Source: Paraburkholderia translucens (GTDB lineage Bacteria; Pseudomonadota; Gammaproteobacteria; Burkholderiales; Burkholderiaceae). From it: DNA of 64,000 bases. A model generated the notes under the pieces. That model was not told the origin of the DNA. It saw nothing but the letters and a program-made list of their open reading frames with translations, and ran no database searches. The DNA lies in contig NZ_JAJITC010000002.1 of the NCBI RefSeq assembly GCF_020881035.1, positions 310,001 through 374,000 on the forward strand, written 5' to 3'. The translations under genes were made by a program, and so were the position numbers. Within the stretch, counting starts at the first letter, position 1, and each line of letters opens with the position of its first letter. Positions 25,556 through 34,751 of the stretch are shown piece after piece.

Positions 25556-27747
25556 CAAAATCCGTGACGAACCTCATGAAGAACTTCGAACTTCGTCCCC
25601 TGAATAACGTCGAGCCCTCCCCGCGTCCGGGATTCGCGTGGAACGCGACCAATAGCGATCCACAGTTCGAGCTGACAGGATGGGAAGATCTGTCGGGGCG
25701 CGCCGCGCGCATTTCGTTCGAGCTCGAGAAAGAAGACATGCCGGCTTCGCCGTGCATGATCTACTTCGATGCGGGCGCGGGCATGTCGGAGCACGCGACG
25801 ATCGGTCTCGTGGTCGACGCGACAGGCAAGGTGGATCAGGTCGTCGCGTTTCCGCCGCTCGTCGGTCCGTTGCGCCTCGATCCGATCGCGCGCTCGGGAC
25901 TGTTTTCGGTCAACGCCTTCAACGTCGAACTGGTGGACGACGCCGACTGCCCGACGGAGCTGCTCGAACGCGCACGCCGGATGGCGTCATGGAACGGCGG
26001 CGCACAGCCCGCGCCGCCTCCCACCGTCGGCCATACGTACCAGGAATGGCTCGAGCGGCACGAGCCGCCCGCCTCGCAATACCCCCAACTGCGCGCGCGC
26101 TCGAAAACCTGGGCGCTGCAGCCGCTCATCAGCATCGTGATGCCGACCTACAACACGCCGGCCAGATGGTTGCGCATGGCGATCGATTCGGTCATCGATC
26201 AGGTCTACGAAAACTGGGAATTCTGTATCGCCGACGACTGCTCGACGAACCCCGAGGTCAGGCAGGTGCTCGACAGCTACGTCGCGAAAGATCCGCGCAT
26301 CAAGGTCGCGTACCGCACGACGAACGGTCATATCAGCAACTCAAGCAATACGGCGCTCGAGCTTGCCGTCGGAGAATTCGTCGGCCTGCTCGATCACGAC
26401 GACGAACTGCATCCGCTCGCGCTCTACTGCGTCGCGGAGCTGATCAACGCGCATCCGGACGCGGCGCTGATCTACAGTGACGAAGACAAGATCTCGATCG
26501 ACGGGGTCCGCTCGGACCCGTACTTCAAATGCGACTTCAACTACGATCTGTTCCTGAGCCAGAACATGATCTCGCATTTCGGCGTGTACAGGACTTCGAT
26601 CATGAAGGAGGTCGGCGGCTTCAGGACCGGCTTCGAGGGCTCGCAGGACTACGACCTCGCGCTGCGCGTGATCGACCGCGCGGGTCATCACAGCGTCTAT
26701 CACGTGCCGCGCGCGCTGTACCACTGGCGCATGATTCCCGAAAGCACGGCCTCCGGTCATGAAGCCAAGCCGTATGCGCATATCGCGGCAATGCGCGCGA
26801 TCGACGAACACCTCGCGCGCAACAAGATCAACGCGCACACCGAGCATGCGCCAGGGACCGACGCGTTCAACAAGGTCGTGTACGACCTGCCCGAGGTGCT
26901 GCCGTCGGTGGAAATCATCATTCCGACGCGCGATTCCGCGGGTCTCGTCGAGCAATGCGTGGAATCGGTTCGGCACAAATCGAGCTACCCGAACTTCCGC
27001 ATCACGATCATTGACAACGGCTCGGTCAAGCAGGAAACGCACGACCTGTTCGCGCGCCTGCAACAGGACGAGCGCATCAAGGTCGTGCGCGACGACTCGC
27101 CGTTCAACTACTCGGCGCTGAACAACCGCGTCGCGCTCGCGAGCACAGCGGACTTCGTCTGCCTGATGAACAACGACATCGAAGTGATCAACGCCGACTG
27201 GCTCGAGGAAATGGTGTCGGTCGCGCTGCAGGCGAACGTCGGCGCGGTCGGCGCGAAACTGATGTATCCGGACGACACGATCCAGCATGGCGGCGTCGTG
27301 CTCGGCGTCGGCGGTATCGGGAGCCATGCGCACAAGCATTTTCCGAATTCGCACCCCGGCTACTTCGCGCGCGCGCGTCTGCGCAACGCGATGTGCGCGG
27401 TGACCGCCGCGTGCCTGCTGATCCGCCAATCGATCTACAAGGAAGTCGGCGGCCTCGACGAGCAGTTACACGTCGCTTACAACGACATCGATTTTTGCCT
27501 GCGCGTGCGCCAAGCGGGTTATCGCAATGTGTGGACGCCTTACGCTGAGCTTTATCATCACGAATCGGCATCGCGCGGCGCCGAAGACACACCGGAAAAA
27601 ATCAGCCGCTTCAACCAGGAATCCGAGTTGGTCAGACAGCGCTGGGGAGATCTGTTGATGAACGATCCCTGCTATTCCCCGAATCTGACACTGACTGCCG
27701 ACGATTTTTCCTTTGCCTGGCCTTCAAGGATTGCCAATCTTGATTAA
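25552..27747 (+). CDS. Two-domain family 2 glycosyltransferase
   Basis: A 731-residue protein with an N-terminal beta-rich region of about 180 residues and two GT2 domains in tandem. The first (about 190-410) has ISIVMPTYNTP, FCIADDCSTNP and LLDHDDELHP. The second (about 440-690) has VEIIIPTRDSAG and ITIIDNGSVK, LMNNDIEVI and the acceptor segment HVAYNDIDFCLRVR. Tandem GT2 proteins of this type build alternating linkages in O-antigens and exopolysaccharides. It is coupled to both neighbours. Confidence 0.88.
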   Translation: MTKSVTNLMKNFELRPLNNVEPSPRPGFAWNATNSDPQFELTGWEDLSGRAARISFELEKEDMPASPCMIYFDAGAGMSEHATIGLVVDATGKVDQVVAFPPLVGPLRLDPIARSGLFSVNAFNVELVDDADCPTELLERARRMASWNGGAQPAPPPTVGHTYQEWLERHEPPASQYPQLRARSKTWALQPLISIVMPTYNTPARWLRMAIDSVIDQVYENWEFCIADDCSTNPEVRQVLDSYVAKDPRIKVAYRTTNGHISNSSNTALELAVGEFVGLLDHDDELHPLALYCVAELINAHPDAALIYSDEDKISIDGVRSDPYFKCDFNYDLFLSQNMISHFGVYRTSIMKEVGGFRTGFEGSQDYDLALRVIDRAGHHSVYHVPRALYHWRMIPESTASGHEAKPYAHIAAMRAIDEHLARNKINAHTEHAPGTDAFNKVVYDLPEVLPSVEIIIPTRDSAGLVEQCVESVRHKSSYPNFRITIIDNGSVKQETHDLFARLQQDERIKVVRDDSPFNYSALNNRVALASTADFVCLMNNDIEVINADWLEEMVSVALQANVGAVGAKLMYPDDTIQHGGVVLGVGGIGSHAHKHFPNSHPGYFARARLRNAMCAVTAACLLIRQSIYKEVGGLDEQLHVAYNDIDFCLRVRQAGYRNVWTPYAELYHHESASRGAEDTPEKISRFNQESELVRQRWGDLLMNDPCYSPNLTLTADDFSFAWPSRIANLD

Positions 27748-30700
27748 TCTGGGAACCAAAAAAAACAAGACGGAATGGTTGGCGGAGTACCGCCACCCAT
27801 CGCCGGGGGACCTGTTCTGCCTGCCGAGCGCGATCTACTTTCTGATGAAATTCAGAGCCGATCTCGCGCGCTTCAATTCCAAAGTGCTGAATGACCGGGT
27901 CACGCTGTATTTCTGGTGGGAAATGTCGGCGCGCGAAACGTACCCGGATTTCAACTGGGTACTGCGTCAGGAAGACCTGGAATATCTGCGCCAACTCGAC
28001 AACGACACGCTGATCGAGCGTCATCCGGACGCCGTCGCGTACTGGCTCGGCTCGACCAAGCCGAGCGTGCTCGATGCGAAGCATCTGAGCGAGACGCTGC
28101 ACGAGCCCGTCACGCTGATCGAGGAAGCCGGCCTGCAATTGCCGAAGCTGCTGACCATGATCGTGCGCAATCGCGACGATCTTTCGCGGGCATTCGACCT
28201 GAACACGCTGACCGGCTATCTCAACAGCCTCGACTGGTGGGAACAGTATGGCCAGATCACGTGCCCGCGCATGACGTGGCACCCGCCGATCGCGTGGCCC
28301 GGTCTGCTGGAACCGATCGACGCGCCCGACTCCAGCGCGATGCCGTTTCCGCGCTTTCTCGCGCTGATCACGGCCGAGCGGCCCGATCTGCGCAGCGCGT
28401 TCGACCTGAACAGCTTCATCTCGCGGCTCAACGCGCTCAGCTGGTGGGAAGACCACGGCCAGCGCGAATATCCGCGCATCAAGTGGTCACAGCCGCCGAT
28501 CGGCGGCTTCATGCTCGAGCCCGAAACACCTCCGGCGGACGGCGGCCCTTACGTGCCGCGCTTCCTGTGCGAGATCTACAAGGAACGGCCGGACCTGCAG
28601 GCGACCTTCGATCTGCAATCCCTGCGGGGGCGGCTCAACTGCCTCTCGTGGTGGATCGAACACGGACAGCATCAGTATCGCTCGATCAAATGGGTGCCAC
28701 CCACGACACCCGGCGTGATGTTCGAACCCGAATGGGGCACGCACGCCGACTGGCTGCCGGTGCCGCGCTTCCTGCAGCTGCTGCACGGCGAGCGCCGGGA
28801 CCTGCAGGAACTCTGCTCGCTCGACAGCTTCACCGGGCGCCTGAAGTGCCTGTCGTGGTGGATCGAGCACGGGCAGCATCAGTATCCGGCGCTTCACTGG
28901 GTGATCCCGGCGCTGCCCGACAACCTGTTCGAAATGCGAGCCGGCGAGCATGGCGCGCTGCCGCCCCTGCCGCGCTTTTTGTTGCTGATCTGGAACGAGC
29001 GGCCCGACCTGCAGGCGTCGTTCGATCTGCAGAGCTTCCGCGAGCGGCTCGGCTTCATTGAGTGGTGGGAGCAGCACGGGCACAATGAGTACAACGCGAT
29101 CCAATGGTCGCCGACTCATCTGGGCGAAGCCCCCCCGGTCACACTGGCGCCGCCCTCGACGCCCGCGCTGATGTTCGAGCCCGAATGGGGCACTCACACC
29201 GACTGGCTGCCGGTGCCGCGCTTCCTCCGGCTGCTGCACGGCGAGCGCCAGGATCTGCAGGAACTCTGCTCGCTCGACAGCTTCACCGGGCGACTCAAGT
29301 GCCTGTCGTGGTGGATCGAGCACGGACAGCACCAATATCCAGCGCTTCACTGGGTCATGCCGGCGTTGCCCGACAACCTGTTCAGAATGGAAGCCGGCGA
29401 GCACGGCGCGCTGCCGCTGCTGCCGCGCTTCCTGCCGCTGATCTGGAACGAGCGGCCCGACCTGCAGGCGTCCTTCGATCTGAACAGCTTCAGCGCGCGG
29501 CTCGCCTTCATCTCATGGTGGGACCAGCACGGACACGACGAGTACTACGCGGTCAAATGGTCGCCGAGTCATCTCGCTGAAGAGCTCGCGAGATTCGACG
29601 ACGAACAGCCGGCCGACGACACGCTGTTGCCGCGCTTCCTGACGATGATCGCGAACGACCGCCCCGATCTGCGTCGAGCGTACGACCTGAGCACGGCGCA
29701 AGGCCGCGACCAGCTTGTGCAATGGTGGAACGAGTGGGCGTCGACCGAATATCCGCTGGTCGGCTCGCTGAAGGTGCGCTGGGCCGAAAGCGCCGATGCC
29801 GCCGACGACGAAGCCGATGACGACGTGCGCGAGCCCGCGCGCTATCACGCGCGCGTCGAAGGTGCCGGCTACGACTTCGGCGTCAACATCATCGGCTTCC
29901 CCCAAGGCGTGCTCGGTCTCGGCGAAGACGCGCGCATGGCCGCGCGCGTGCTGCAACTGTCCTCGACGCCGGTCACGCTGCTCAATGCGCCGATGGCGGG
30001 ACCCGCGCGACTCGAACACTCGGTCGATCATCTGATCAGCGAAGAGCTCAAGTACAACATCAGCCTGATCTGTCTGCCGGCGCCGGAGATGGTGCGCCTC
30101 GCGCTGGAAGGCGGCCGCAAGCTGATCGACGCGCCCACGCACAAGATCGGCGCATGGCCGTGGGAATTGCCCCACTGGCCGAACGCGTTCGGCAATGTGC
30201 ATCAGATGGTCGACGAAATCTGGGCGCAGAGCCGCTTCGTGGCGAGCGTCTACAGCCGGCTCGGCAACACGCCGGTCTATCAGATGCCGATGGCGGTCGA
30301 AGTGCCCGCGCCGGTCGACCCGAGGCGCGAGCGTTTTGGCCTGCCGGCCAACGAATTCCTGTTCTACCTGATGTTCGACGGCAACTCGTGGCTCAGCCGC
30401 AAGAATCCGCTCGCTGGCGTACAGGCGTTCAAGCTGGCGTTCGGCAACCGCTCGCCGGGCGTCGGGCTCGTCATCAAGGCGATGAACGTGCGCGATGACG
30501 ACCCGGTGTGGCGTGCCGTGCTCGAACTCGTGGCAGGCGACAGCCGCATCCACATCATGTCCGAGCGCCTGAGCCGTCAGGATTCGACCGACTTCATGAC
30601 CTGCTGCGACGCCTACATTTCGCTGCACCGTAGCGAAGGCTTCGGCCGCGTGATCGCCGAGGCGATGGCGTTGGGGCAGCCAGTCGTCGTCACGAACTTC

Positions 30701-30985
30701 TCGGGCAACGTCGACTTCTGCGATCCAGACACCGCCTTACTCGTGGACGGCGACCTCGTGCCGCTGCGGCCCGGCGACTACCTGTTCGCCGAGGGTCAGT
30801 ACTGGTGCGATCCGGATGTGTCGATCGCGGCAGAGCAGCTCAAACGTATGATCGACGATGCGCCACTGCGTGAGCGCATCGCACTGGCGGGGAAAACACG
30901 CATCGAGCGCGACTACTCGGTTGAAGCAGTCGCACGCGCGTATGTGCGACGTTTGACCGACATTGCGGAGGCGAAGACAAAATGA
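27740..30985 (+). CDS. Glycosyltransferase 4 domain fused to nine Trp-Trp repeats
   Basis: A 1081-residue protein. The N-terminal two thirds (about 28-681) hold nine copies of a unit of the form PRFLxxI-ERPDLxxxFDL-SFxxRLxxLSWW-HGxxEYPxIxW. The Trp-Trp pairs start at residues 59, 166, 235, 304, 373, 442, 524, 593 and 662; most spacings are exactly 69. The last ~370 residues are a GT4 domain with NIIGFPQGVLGLGEDAR and HRSEGFGRVIAEAMALG. The start is TTG at 27740, with AAGGA nine bases upstream and an 8-bp overlap with the preceding gene; another TTG at 27713 is possible. I know no name for the repeat. Confidence 0.82.
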   Translation: MINLGTKKNKTEWLAEYRHPSPGDLFCLPSAIYFLMKFRADLARFNSKVLNDRVTLYFWWEMSARETYPDFNWVLRQEDLEYLRQLDNDTLIERHPDAVAYWLGSTKPSVLDAKHLSETLHEPVTLIEEAGLQLPKLLTMIVRNRDDLSRAFDLNTLTGYLNSLDWWEQYGQITCPRMTWHPPIAWPGLLEPIDAPDSSAMPFPRFLALITAERPDLRSAFDLNSFISRLNALSWWEDHGQREYPRIKWSQPPIGGFMLEPETPPADGGPYVPRFLCEIYKERPDLQATFDLQSLRGRLNCLSWWIEHGQHQYRSIKWVPPTTPGVMFEPEWGTHADWLPVPRFLQLLHGERRDLQELCSLDSFTGRLKCLSWWIEHGQHQYPALHWVIPALPDNLFEMRAGEHGALPPLPRFLLLIWNERPDLQASFDLQSFRERLGFIEWWEQHGHNEYNAIQWSPTHLGEAPPVTLAPPSTPALMFEPEWGTHTDWLPVPRFLRLLHGERQDLQELCSLDSFTGRLKCLSWWIEHGQHQYPALHWVMPALPDNLFRMEAGEHGALPLLPRFLPLIWNERPDLQASFDLNSFSARLAFISWWDQHGHDEYYAVKWSPSHLAEELARFDDEQPADDTLLPRFLTMIANDRPDLRRAYDLSTAQGRDQLVQWWNEWASTEYPLVGSLKVRWAESADAADDEADDDVREPARYHARVEGAGYDFGVNIIGFPQGVLGLGEDARMAARVLQLSSTPVTLLNAPMAGPARLEHSVDHLISEELKYNISLICLPAPEMVRLALEGGRKLIDAPTHKIGAWPWELPHWPNAFGNVHQMVDEIWAQSRFVASVYSRLGNTPVYQMPMAVEVPAPVDPRRERFGLPANEFLFYLMFDGNSWLSRKNPLAGVQAFKLAFGNRSPGVGLVIKAMNVRDDDPVWRAVLELVAGDSRIHIMSERLSRQDSTDFMTCCDAYISLHRSEGFGRVIAEAMALGQPVVVTNFSGNVDFCDPDTALLVDGDLVPLRPGDYLFAEGQYWCDPDVSIAAEQLKRMIDDAPLRERIALAGKTRIERDYSVEAVARAYVRRLTDIAEAKTK
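28721..29500 (+). repeat. Internal 453-bp duplication inside the repeat glycosyltransferase gene
   Basis: A block starting at 28721 (FEPEWGTH) recurs at 29174 with an offset of 453 bp, exactly 151 codons, covering two of the Trp-Trp repeats. The DNA is nearly identical, so this duplication is recent compared with the other repeats. Confidence 0.8.
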
Positions 30986-32097
30986 CGCTGCGGGTATGTG
31001 CGCCGGACATTTTCTCGGGCGATGCGGTGGGCAACCACTGCATCGGTTTCGTACGCATGGCTGACCGTCTCGGCATGAGGGCCGAGCTGTATGCAAGCGG
31101 TTTCGAGGAGGGAACGAATGGAGTGCGCCCGCTTGACGCGTTGTTTGACGAGGTCGCCCGCGACGATGTGGTCCTGCTCAGTTACTCGATCTTCGACCCG
31201 CACCTCGAACGGATCATCGCGCTCGACTGCAAGAAGATCTGCTACTTCCATGGGGTGACGGACCCGCCATTGCTGCGCGCGCTGGAACCGCGCACCGCGC
31301 AGTTGTGCGAGAAGGCGCTCGCGCAACTGCCGCGGCTCGCGGACTTCGACGCCGTCGTCGCGAATTCGCGCAACACCGCGGCGAGCCTCGCCGGCATCGT
31401 CGCCGCGGAGGCGATCAAGATCGTGCCGCCGATCTTTCCGGACATGTACGTGTTCCAGCGCGAAGGGCCGCGCAAGGGCCGCAAGCGCCACGAGCCGAAT
31501 CTGCTGATGGTGGGACGCGTGGTGCCGCACAAGCGCATCGAAGACGGCATCGAAATTCTGTCGCTGCTGAAACAGCGTGATTTCGGCGCGACCCTGAGCA
31601 TCGTCGGCAGCACACCGAACTACGATTATCTGAAGTTTCTGATCAATCACGCGCGGCGTCTCGGCGTACTGGAGCAGGTCGACTTCAAGGGCATGCTCGA
31701 CGACGCCGATCTGTTCGAGTGCTACGAATCCACCAACGCTCTGCTCGCAATGAGCCGTCACGAAGGCTTCTGCGTGCCGGTGCTCGAAGCGATGCACTAC
31801 GGCAAGCCGGTGTTCGTGCGCGGCGGCACGGCCGCTCAGGAGATTTGCCCGCCCGACTGCGTGTTCGACGCCCATGCTGAACTCGCCGCGTGGATACCGC
31901 TGATTATGCAGCGCCTCGGCCAGGCCCACGGCCGCAGTTCGATCGATGCGGCCTTCGTCAAGCACGCCGACGGCGTGCTGCAACGTGCCGGCGACGAGAC
32001 GTGGCGCAACATTTTCGTCGGCGCCGGTATCGTCGTGACGAGCGCGCCCGCGCGTTCCCGCGCGAGCGCAGCCGGCGTGTCCGCTACGAAGAGATAG
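30982..32097 (+). CDS. Family 4 glycosyltransferase
   Basis: A 371-residue GT-B protein. Features are the N-terminal GDAVGNHCIGFVRMADRLG, FHGVTDPPLL, NLLMVGRVVPHKRIEDGIE and the retaining motif SRHEGFCVPVLEAMHYGKP. Its start overlaps the preceding gene by ATGA, so it closes the coupled block 24584-32097. Sugar specificity is unknown. Confidence 0.88.
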   Translation: MTLRVCAPDIFSGDAVGNHCIGFVRMADRLGMRAELYASGFEEGTNGVRPLDALFDEVARDDVVLLSYSIFDPHLERIIALDCKKICYFHGVTDPPLLRALEPRTAQLCEKALAQLPRLADFDAVVANSRNTAASLAGIVAAEAIKIVPPIFPDMYVFQREGPRKGRKRHEPNLLMVGRVVPHKRIEDGIEILSLLKQRDFGATLSIVGSTPNYDYLKFLINHARRLGVLEQVDFKGMLDDADLFECYESTNALLAMSRHEGFCVPVLEAMHYGKPVFVRGGTAAQEICPPDCVFDAHAELAAWIPLIMQRLGQAHGRSSIDAAFVKHADGVLQRAGDETWRNIFVGAGIVVTSAPARSRASAAGVSATKR

Positions 32098-32469
32098 TCA
32101 GCACCGCGATCGCTGAGGCATATCAACGCAAAGCGGCGCGATCCAACCCGATCGCGCCGCCTCCTTCGTCACATCCCTATCTGCCGTTCCGGTCGAAGTC
32201 TCCCACTGTGGCGTCACCGCATAGGTCGCGTGGACCTGCATACCGCGCTGCGCTTCGTAGGACAGCGCTCCCAGCCCGACGATGGCCTGCCCGTTGAAAA
32301 TCAGTTCCGTCGTGTCCTGGATGCGCAGCCCCACCTCGCACGCCCTTGACTCGTGTGCAATGGAATGGGATTACCGACGGTCTATCGGCTTTCATGTTGT
32401 AATTATTGGTTACACGGGATTTGCGGGTGAGGGGTAAACTGAAATCGTTTAATCTGACAAAAATAGCAA
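32098..32469. other. Gene-free stretch holding the left copy of a ~115-bp direct repeat
   Basis: No intact gene is seen in these 372 bp. Positions 32208-32322 match 38828-38940 in the same orientation: the first 26 and the last 19 bases are identical, with substitutions and a net 2-base indel between. Read on the minus strand the left copy contains NGQAIVGLGALSYEAQRG, which looks like the end of a protein I cannot identify; the right copy is frameshifted relative to it. From about 32380 the sequence becomes AT-rich. Confidence 0.6.
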
Positions 32470-33684
32470 GTGAAGCCTGTATTTTTTATCCATCCCCCGA
32501 AAAGCGGTGGTTCCACCGTCATATCCTTTTTTGACCTGAATCTCGACCGCGATAAATTCACCAACTTCTTGTGGGCTGGTGCATTTTGGGACGAAACGCG
32601 AGCGCAATTCCTGGCCAGCGGAGTCGGCGGCGGCCATTATCCGTTTGGTATTCACCGAAGCCTCAAGATGCCGTTGGAATATTGCAGCATTTTGCGCAAT
32701 CCGCTCAGTCGGCAGGCCTCGCACTACTGGTACGCACGCAACGGCAAGAACGGCGAGGTCGCGCGCGGGATGGCGGTCTCCGAAGTTGAAGCGCTGGCGC
32801 AACGCGGTGAAGTCTCATTGAACGAGTGGGTGAGCGGTTCGTACGGCGGCAAGAACCTGTTCGTGCAAATGCTGAGCGGTCATGGCGTCGTGCGACGTGA
32901 AAGCCTCGAAATCGCAATTGAGCACCTCCGGCAACATATCCCGACGGTTGGCCTGTGCGAAGACATGAGCGATTTTTTGCTTCGTCTATGCGGTAGAACG
33001 GGAATGCGTTTACCGTTCTTCATCCGGACGAATGTGACCGAGGGCGTGCCCAAAGAGCGTTTACCGCTGTCCGAACAGGCTCGTCAGAAGTTTATCGAGG
33101 ACAATCAACTGGACTATGAGTTGTACCAGTATGTGAGCGATGAGCTCGCGCGGGAGAGGCAGTCGTACGGCGATGTCTATACTCGGGCGATCGAAGTTGT
33201 TCGTGCGATCCAGGCGCGAATAGACGCGCTCGAAAATCCCTATATTCACGGGTCGGCGTCGACAGTTTTGGGATTCAACGAAAACGATTTGCGCACGGTG
33301 CGCGAGGTTGCCACCTCGTCGGATCTGTCCGCGATCGATGCATATATTGAAGTCGCTCAGTCTCGTCGACGCGAATGTGCTGACCTGTTCGACGGTTTCG
33401 TCGACGTCGTGAGGGACGACATGGTGCTAGGCTGGGCGGTGAACCTGACTGTCCCGGAGAAACCCGTGCCGATCGAGATATGGGTGCAGGGAAAACGGGT
33501 CGCGATGACGTTGACTGGCGAGCGGAGGCCAGATGTGGCCGCAGCGGGCTATCCAACTGATCGTTGTGGCTTTGCTGTTCAACTGCCGGACGAGGCGCAG
33601 GAAGGGTTCAGCGTTACGATTGGCGGGTCTGCGCAAACGTTACAACGCGCAGGGACTTGGCAGCGAGGGTGGCAGATGGTGTAA
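32470..33684 (+). CDS. PAPS-dependent sulfotransferase-family protein with C-terminal beta domain
   Basis: A 404-residue protein. The N-terminal FFIHPPKSGGST matches the 5'-phosphosulfate-binding loop of PAPS sulfotransferases, and CSILRNPLSRQASHYWY fits the 3'-phosphate-binding arginine/serine segment. Residues about 300-400 form a separate beta-rich domain (GWAVNLTVPEKPVPIEIW, RPDVAAAGYPTDRCGF) of a type often attached to glycan-modifying enzymes. The start is GTG: an in-frame stop lies two codons upstream. Likely role: sulfation of a surface glycan. Confidence 0.75.
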   Translation: MKPVFFIHPPKSGGSTVISFFDLNLDRDKFTNFLWAGAFWDETRAQFLASGVGGGHYPFGIHRSLKMPLEYCSILRNPLSRQASHYWYARNGKNGEVARGMAVSEVEALAQRGEVSLNEWVSGSYGGKNLFVQMLSGHGVVRRESLEIAIEHLRQHIPTVGLCEDMSDFLLRLCGRTGMRLPFFIRTNVTEGVPKERLPLSEQARQKFIEDNQLDYELYQYVSDELARERQSYGDVYTRAIEVVRAIQARIDALENPYIHGSASTVLGFNENDLRTVREVATSSDLSAIDAYIEVAQSRRRECADLFDGFVDVVRDDMVLGWAVNLTVPEKPVPIEIWVQGKRVAMTLTGERRPDVAAAGYPTDRCGFAVQLPDEAQEGFSVTIGGSAQTLQRAGTWQRGWQMV

Positions 33685-33848
33685 GGGGACGTCCACGCCT
33701 GATCGTTTCGCTCGCGTTGGCTGGGTGGTGATCGTCCAACTACAGGGTACAGGGCGATGTTTCACGACTTGCGACCACCCGGATGGCCACTGCCGTTCGC
33801 CGTTGACCCGCGGAACGTGCTCCGGCATAGTTCCGCGATGAATTTCGC

Positions 33849-34745
33849 ATGACACACAACATGATAACGATCTATGAACCGCTGTATCGGGACGGTCAAC
33901 AGTTGTCGGAGCCGGCCTTTCTCCCTCTCACGATAGAGAGCAACTCACTGTCGGCGTGGCGCGAGTTTAAGATTCTTGTCGACTTTTACCGGCGAGGCGA
34001 TCACCGTCAGAGCACGTTCTCAGGAATTTTTTCTCCAAAGTTCCGATTGAAATCCTTGATGGCCGGTTCGCAGTTCATTGAATTTGTACGGTGCAATAGA
34101 GATGCCACCGTTTGTATTCTCAATCCGTATCCGGCCACTGCGTATTTCTCGTTCAATGTTTGGATGCACGGTGAAGCGTTTCACCCGGGTTTGTGTGATC
34201 GCGCGCAAGCACTTCTCGATGCCAGCGGAATCGGGTGGAAGATTGCCGATGTACCGCGGCACAACGCGAGTAACCTCTGTTACTCAAATTTTTGGGTGGG
34301 GACGCCCCAATTTTGGGATGCATATGTCGGCGGCGTGCTAGAGCCGATCGCCCGATTTCTGGAAGAAAATCCGGATGATAGTGCTGCAATCGACGTTCTC
34401 GAATCAACGACTCATTATACTGCTGCGCCATTTCTCCCATTCATCATTGAACGTCTATTCACAACTTTTCTTTCGTTGAACCCGCAGATCCAGATCGCGA
34501 GTCATCAAGCTCCATACGAGCACATTTTGGACTACTGCCAAACAGATTTTGAGCGAAGAATTGTTTCCGAGATGATGCCTATTGTGGACGCAGCGGATCT
34601 CTCCGGTAATTTTTCGCCAGAGTTAGTGAGCATTCAGAGATTGCTCAGCGGACTATATCAAAGTTATGTAGCGGAGCATTTCGCCCACAATCCGCACCCT
34701 CACACGGGGAATGTCATGGAGTCCCCAAAAAAGGGGGCACCTTGA
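33849..34745 (+). CDS. Unknown protein of the accessory island
   Basis: A 298-residue soluble protein that I do not recognise. There is no signal peptide or membrane segment. Conserved-looking segments are FSGIFSPKFRLKS, CILNPYPATAYFSFNVW and HNASNLCYSNFWVGTPQFW, rich in aromatic residues. Codon use is less GC-biased than in the flanking operons. It is convergent with the SDR gene, six bases apart. The pattern of an N-terminal open domain with ILNPYP and a Tyr/Trp-rich core could be a sugar-binding or transferase fold, but I make no claim. Confidence 0.6.
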   Translation: MTHNMITIYEPLYRDGQQLSEPAFLPLTIESNSLSAWREFKILVDFYRRGDHRQSTFSGIFSPKFRLKSLMAGSQFIEFVRCNRDATVCILNPYPATAYFSFNVWMHGEAFHPGLCDRAQALLDASGIGWKIADVPRHNASNLCYSNFWVGTPQFWDAYVGGVLEPIARFLEENPDDSAAIDVLESTTHYTAAPFLPFIIERLFTTFLSLNPQIQIASHQAPYEHILDYCQTDFERRIVSEMMPIVDAADLSGNFSPELVSIQRLLSGLYQSYVAEHFAHNPHPHTGNVMESPKKGAP

Positions 34746-34751
34746 CGTCGC

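Noticed and set aside
32208..32322. Insertion sequence end as the nature of the direct repeat
   Set aside because: No terminal inverted repeats, no transposase gene between the copies and no target-site duplication seen.
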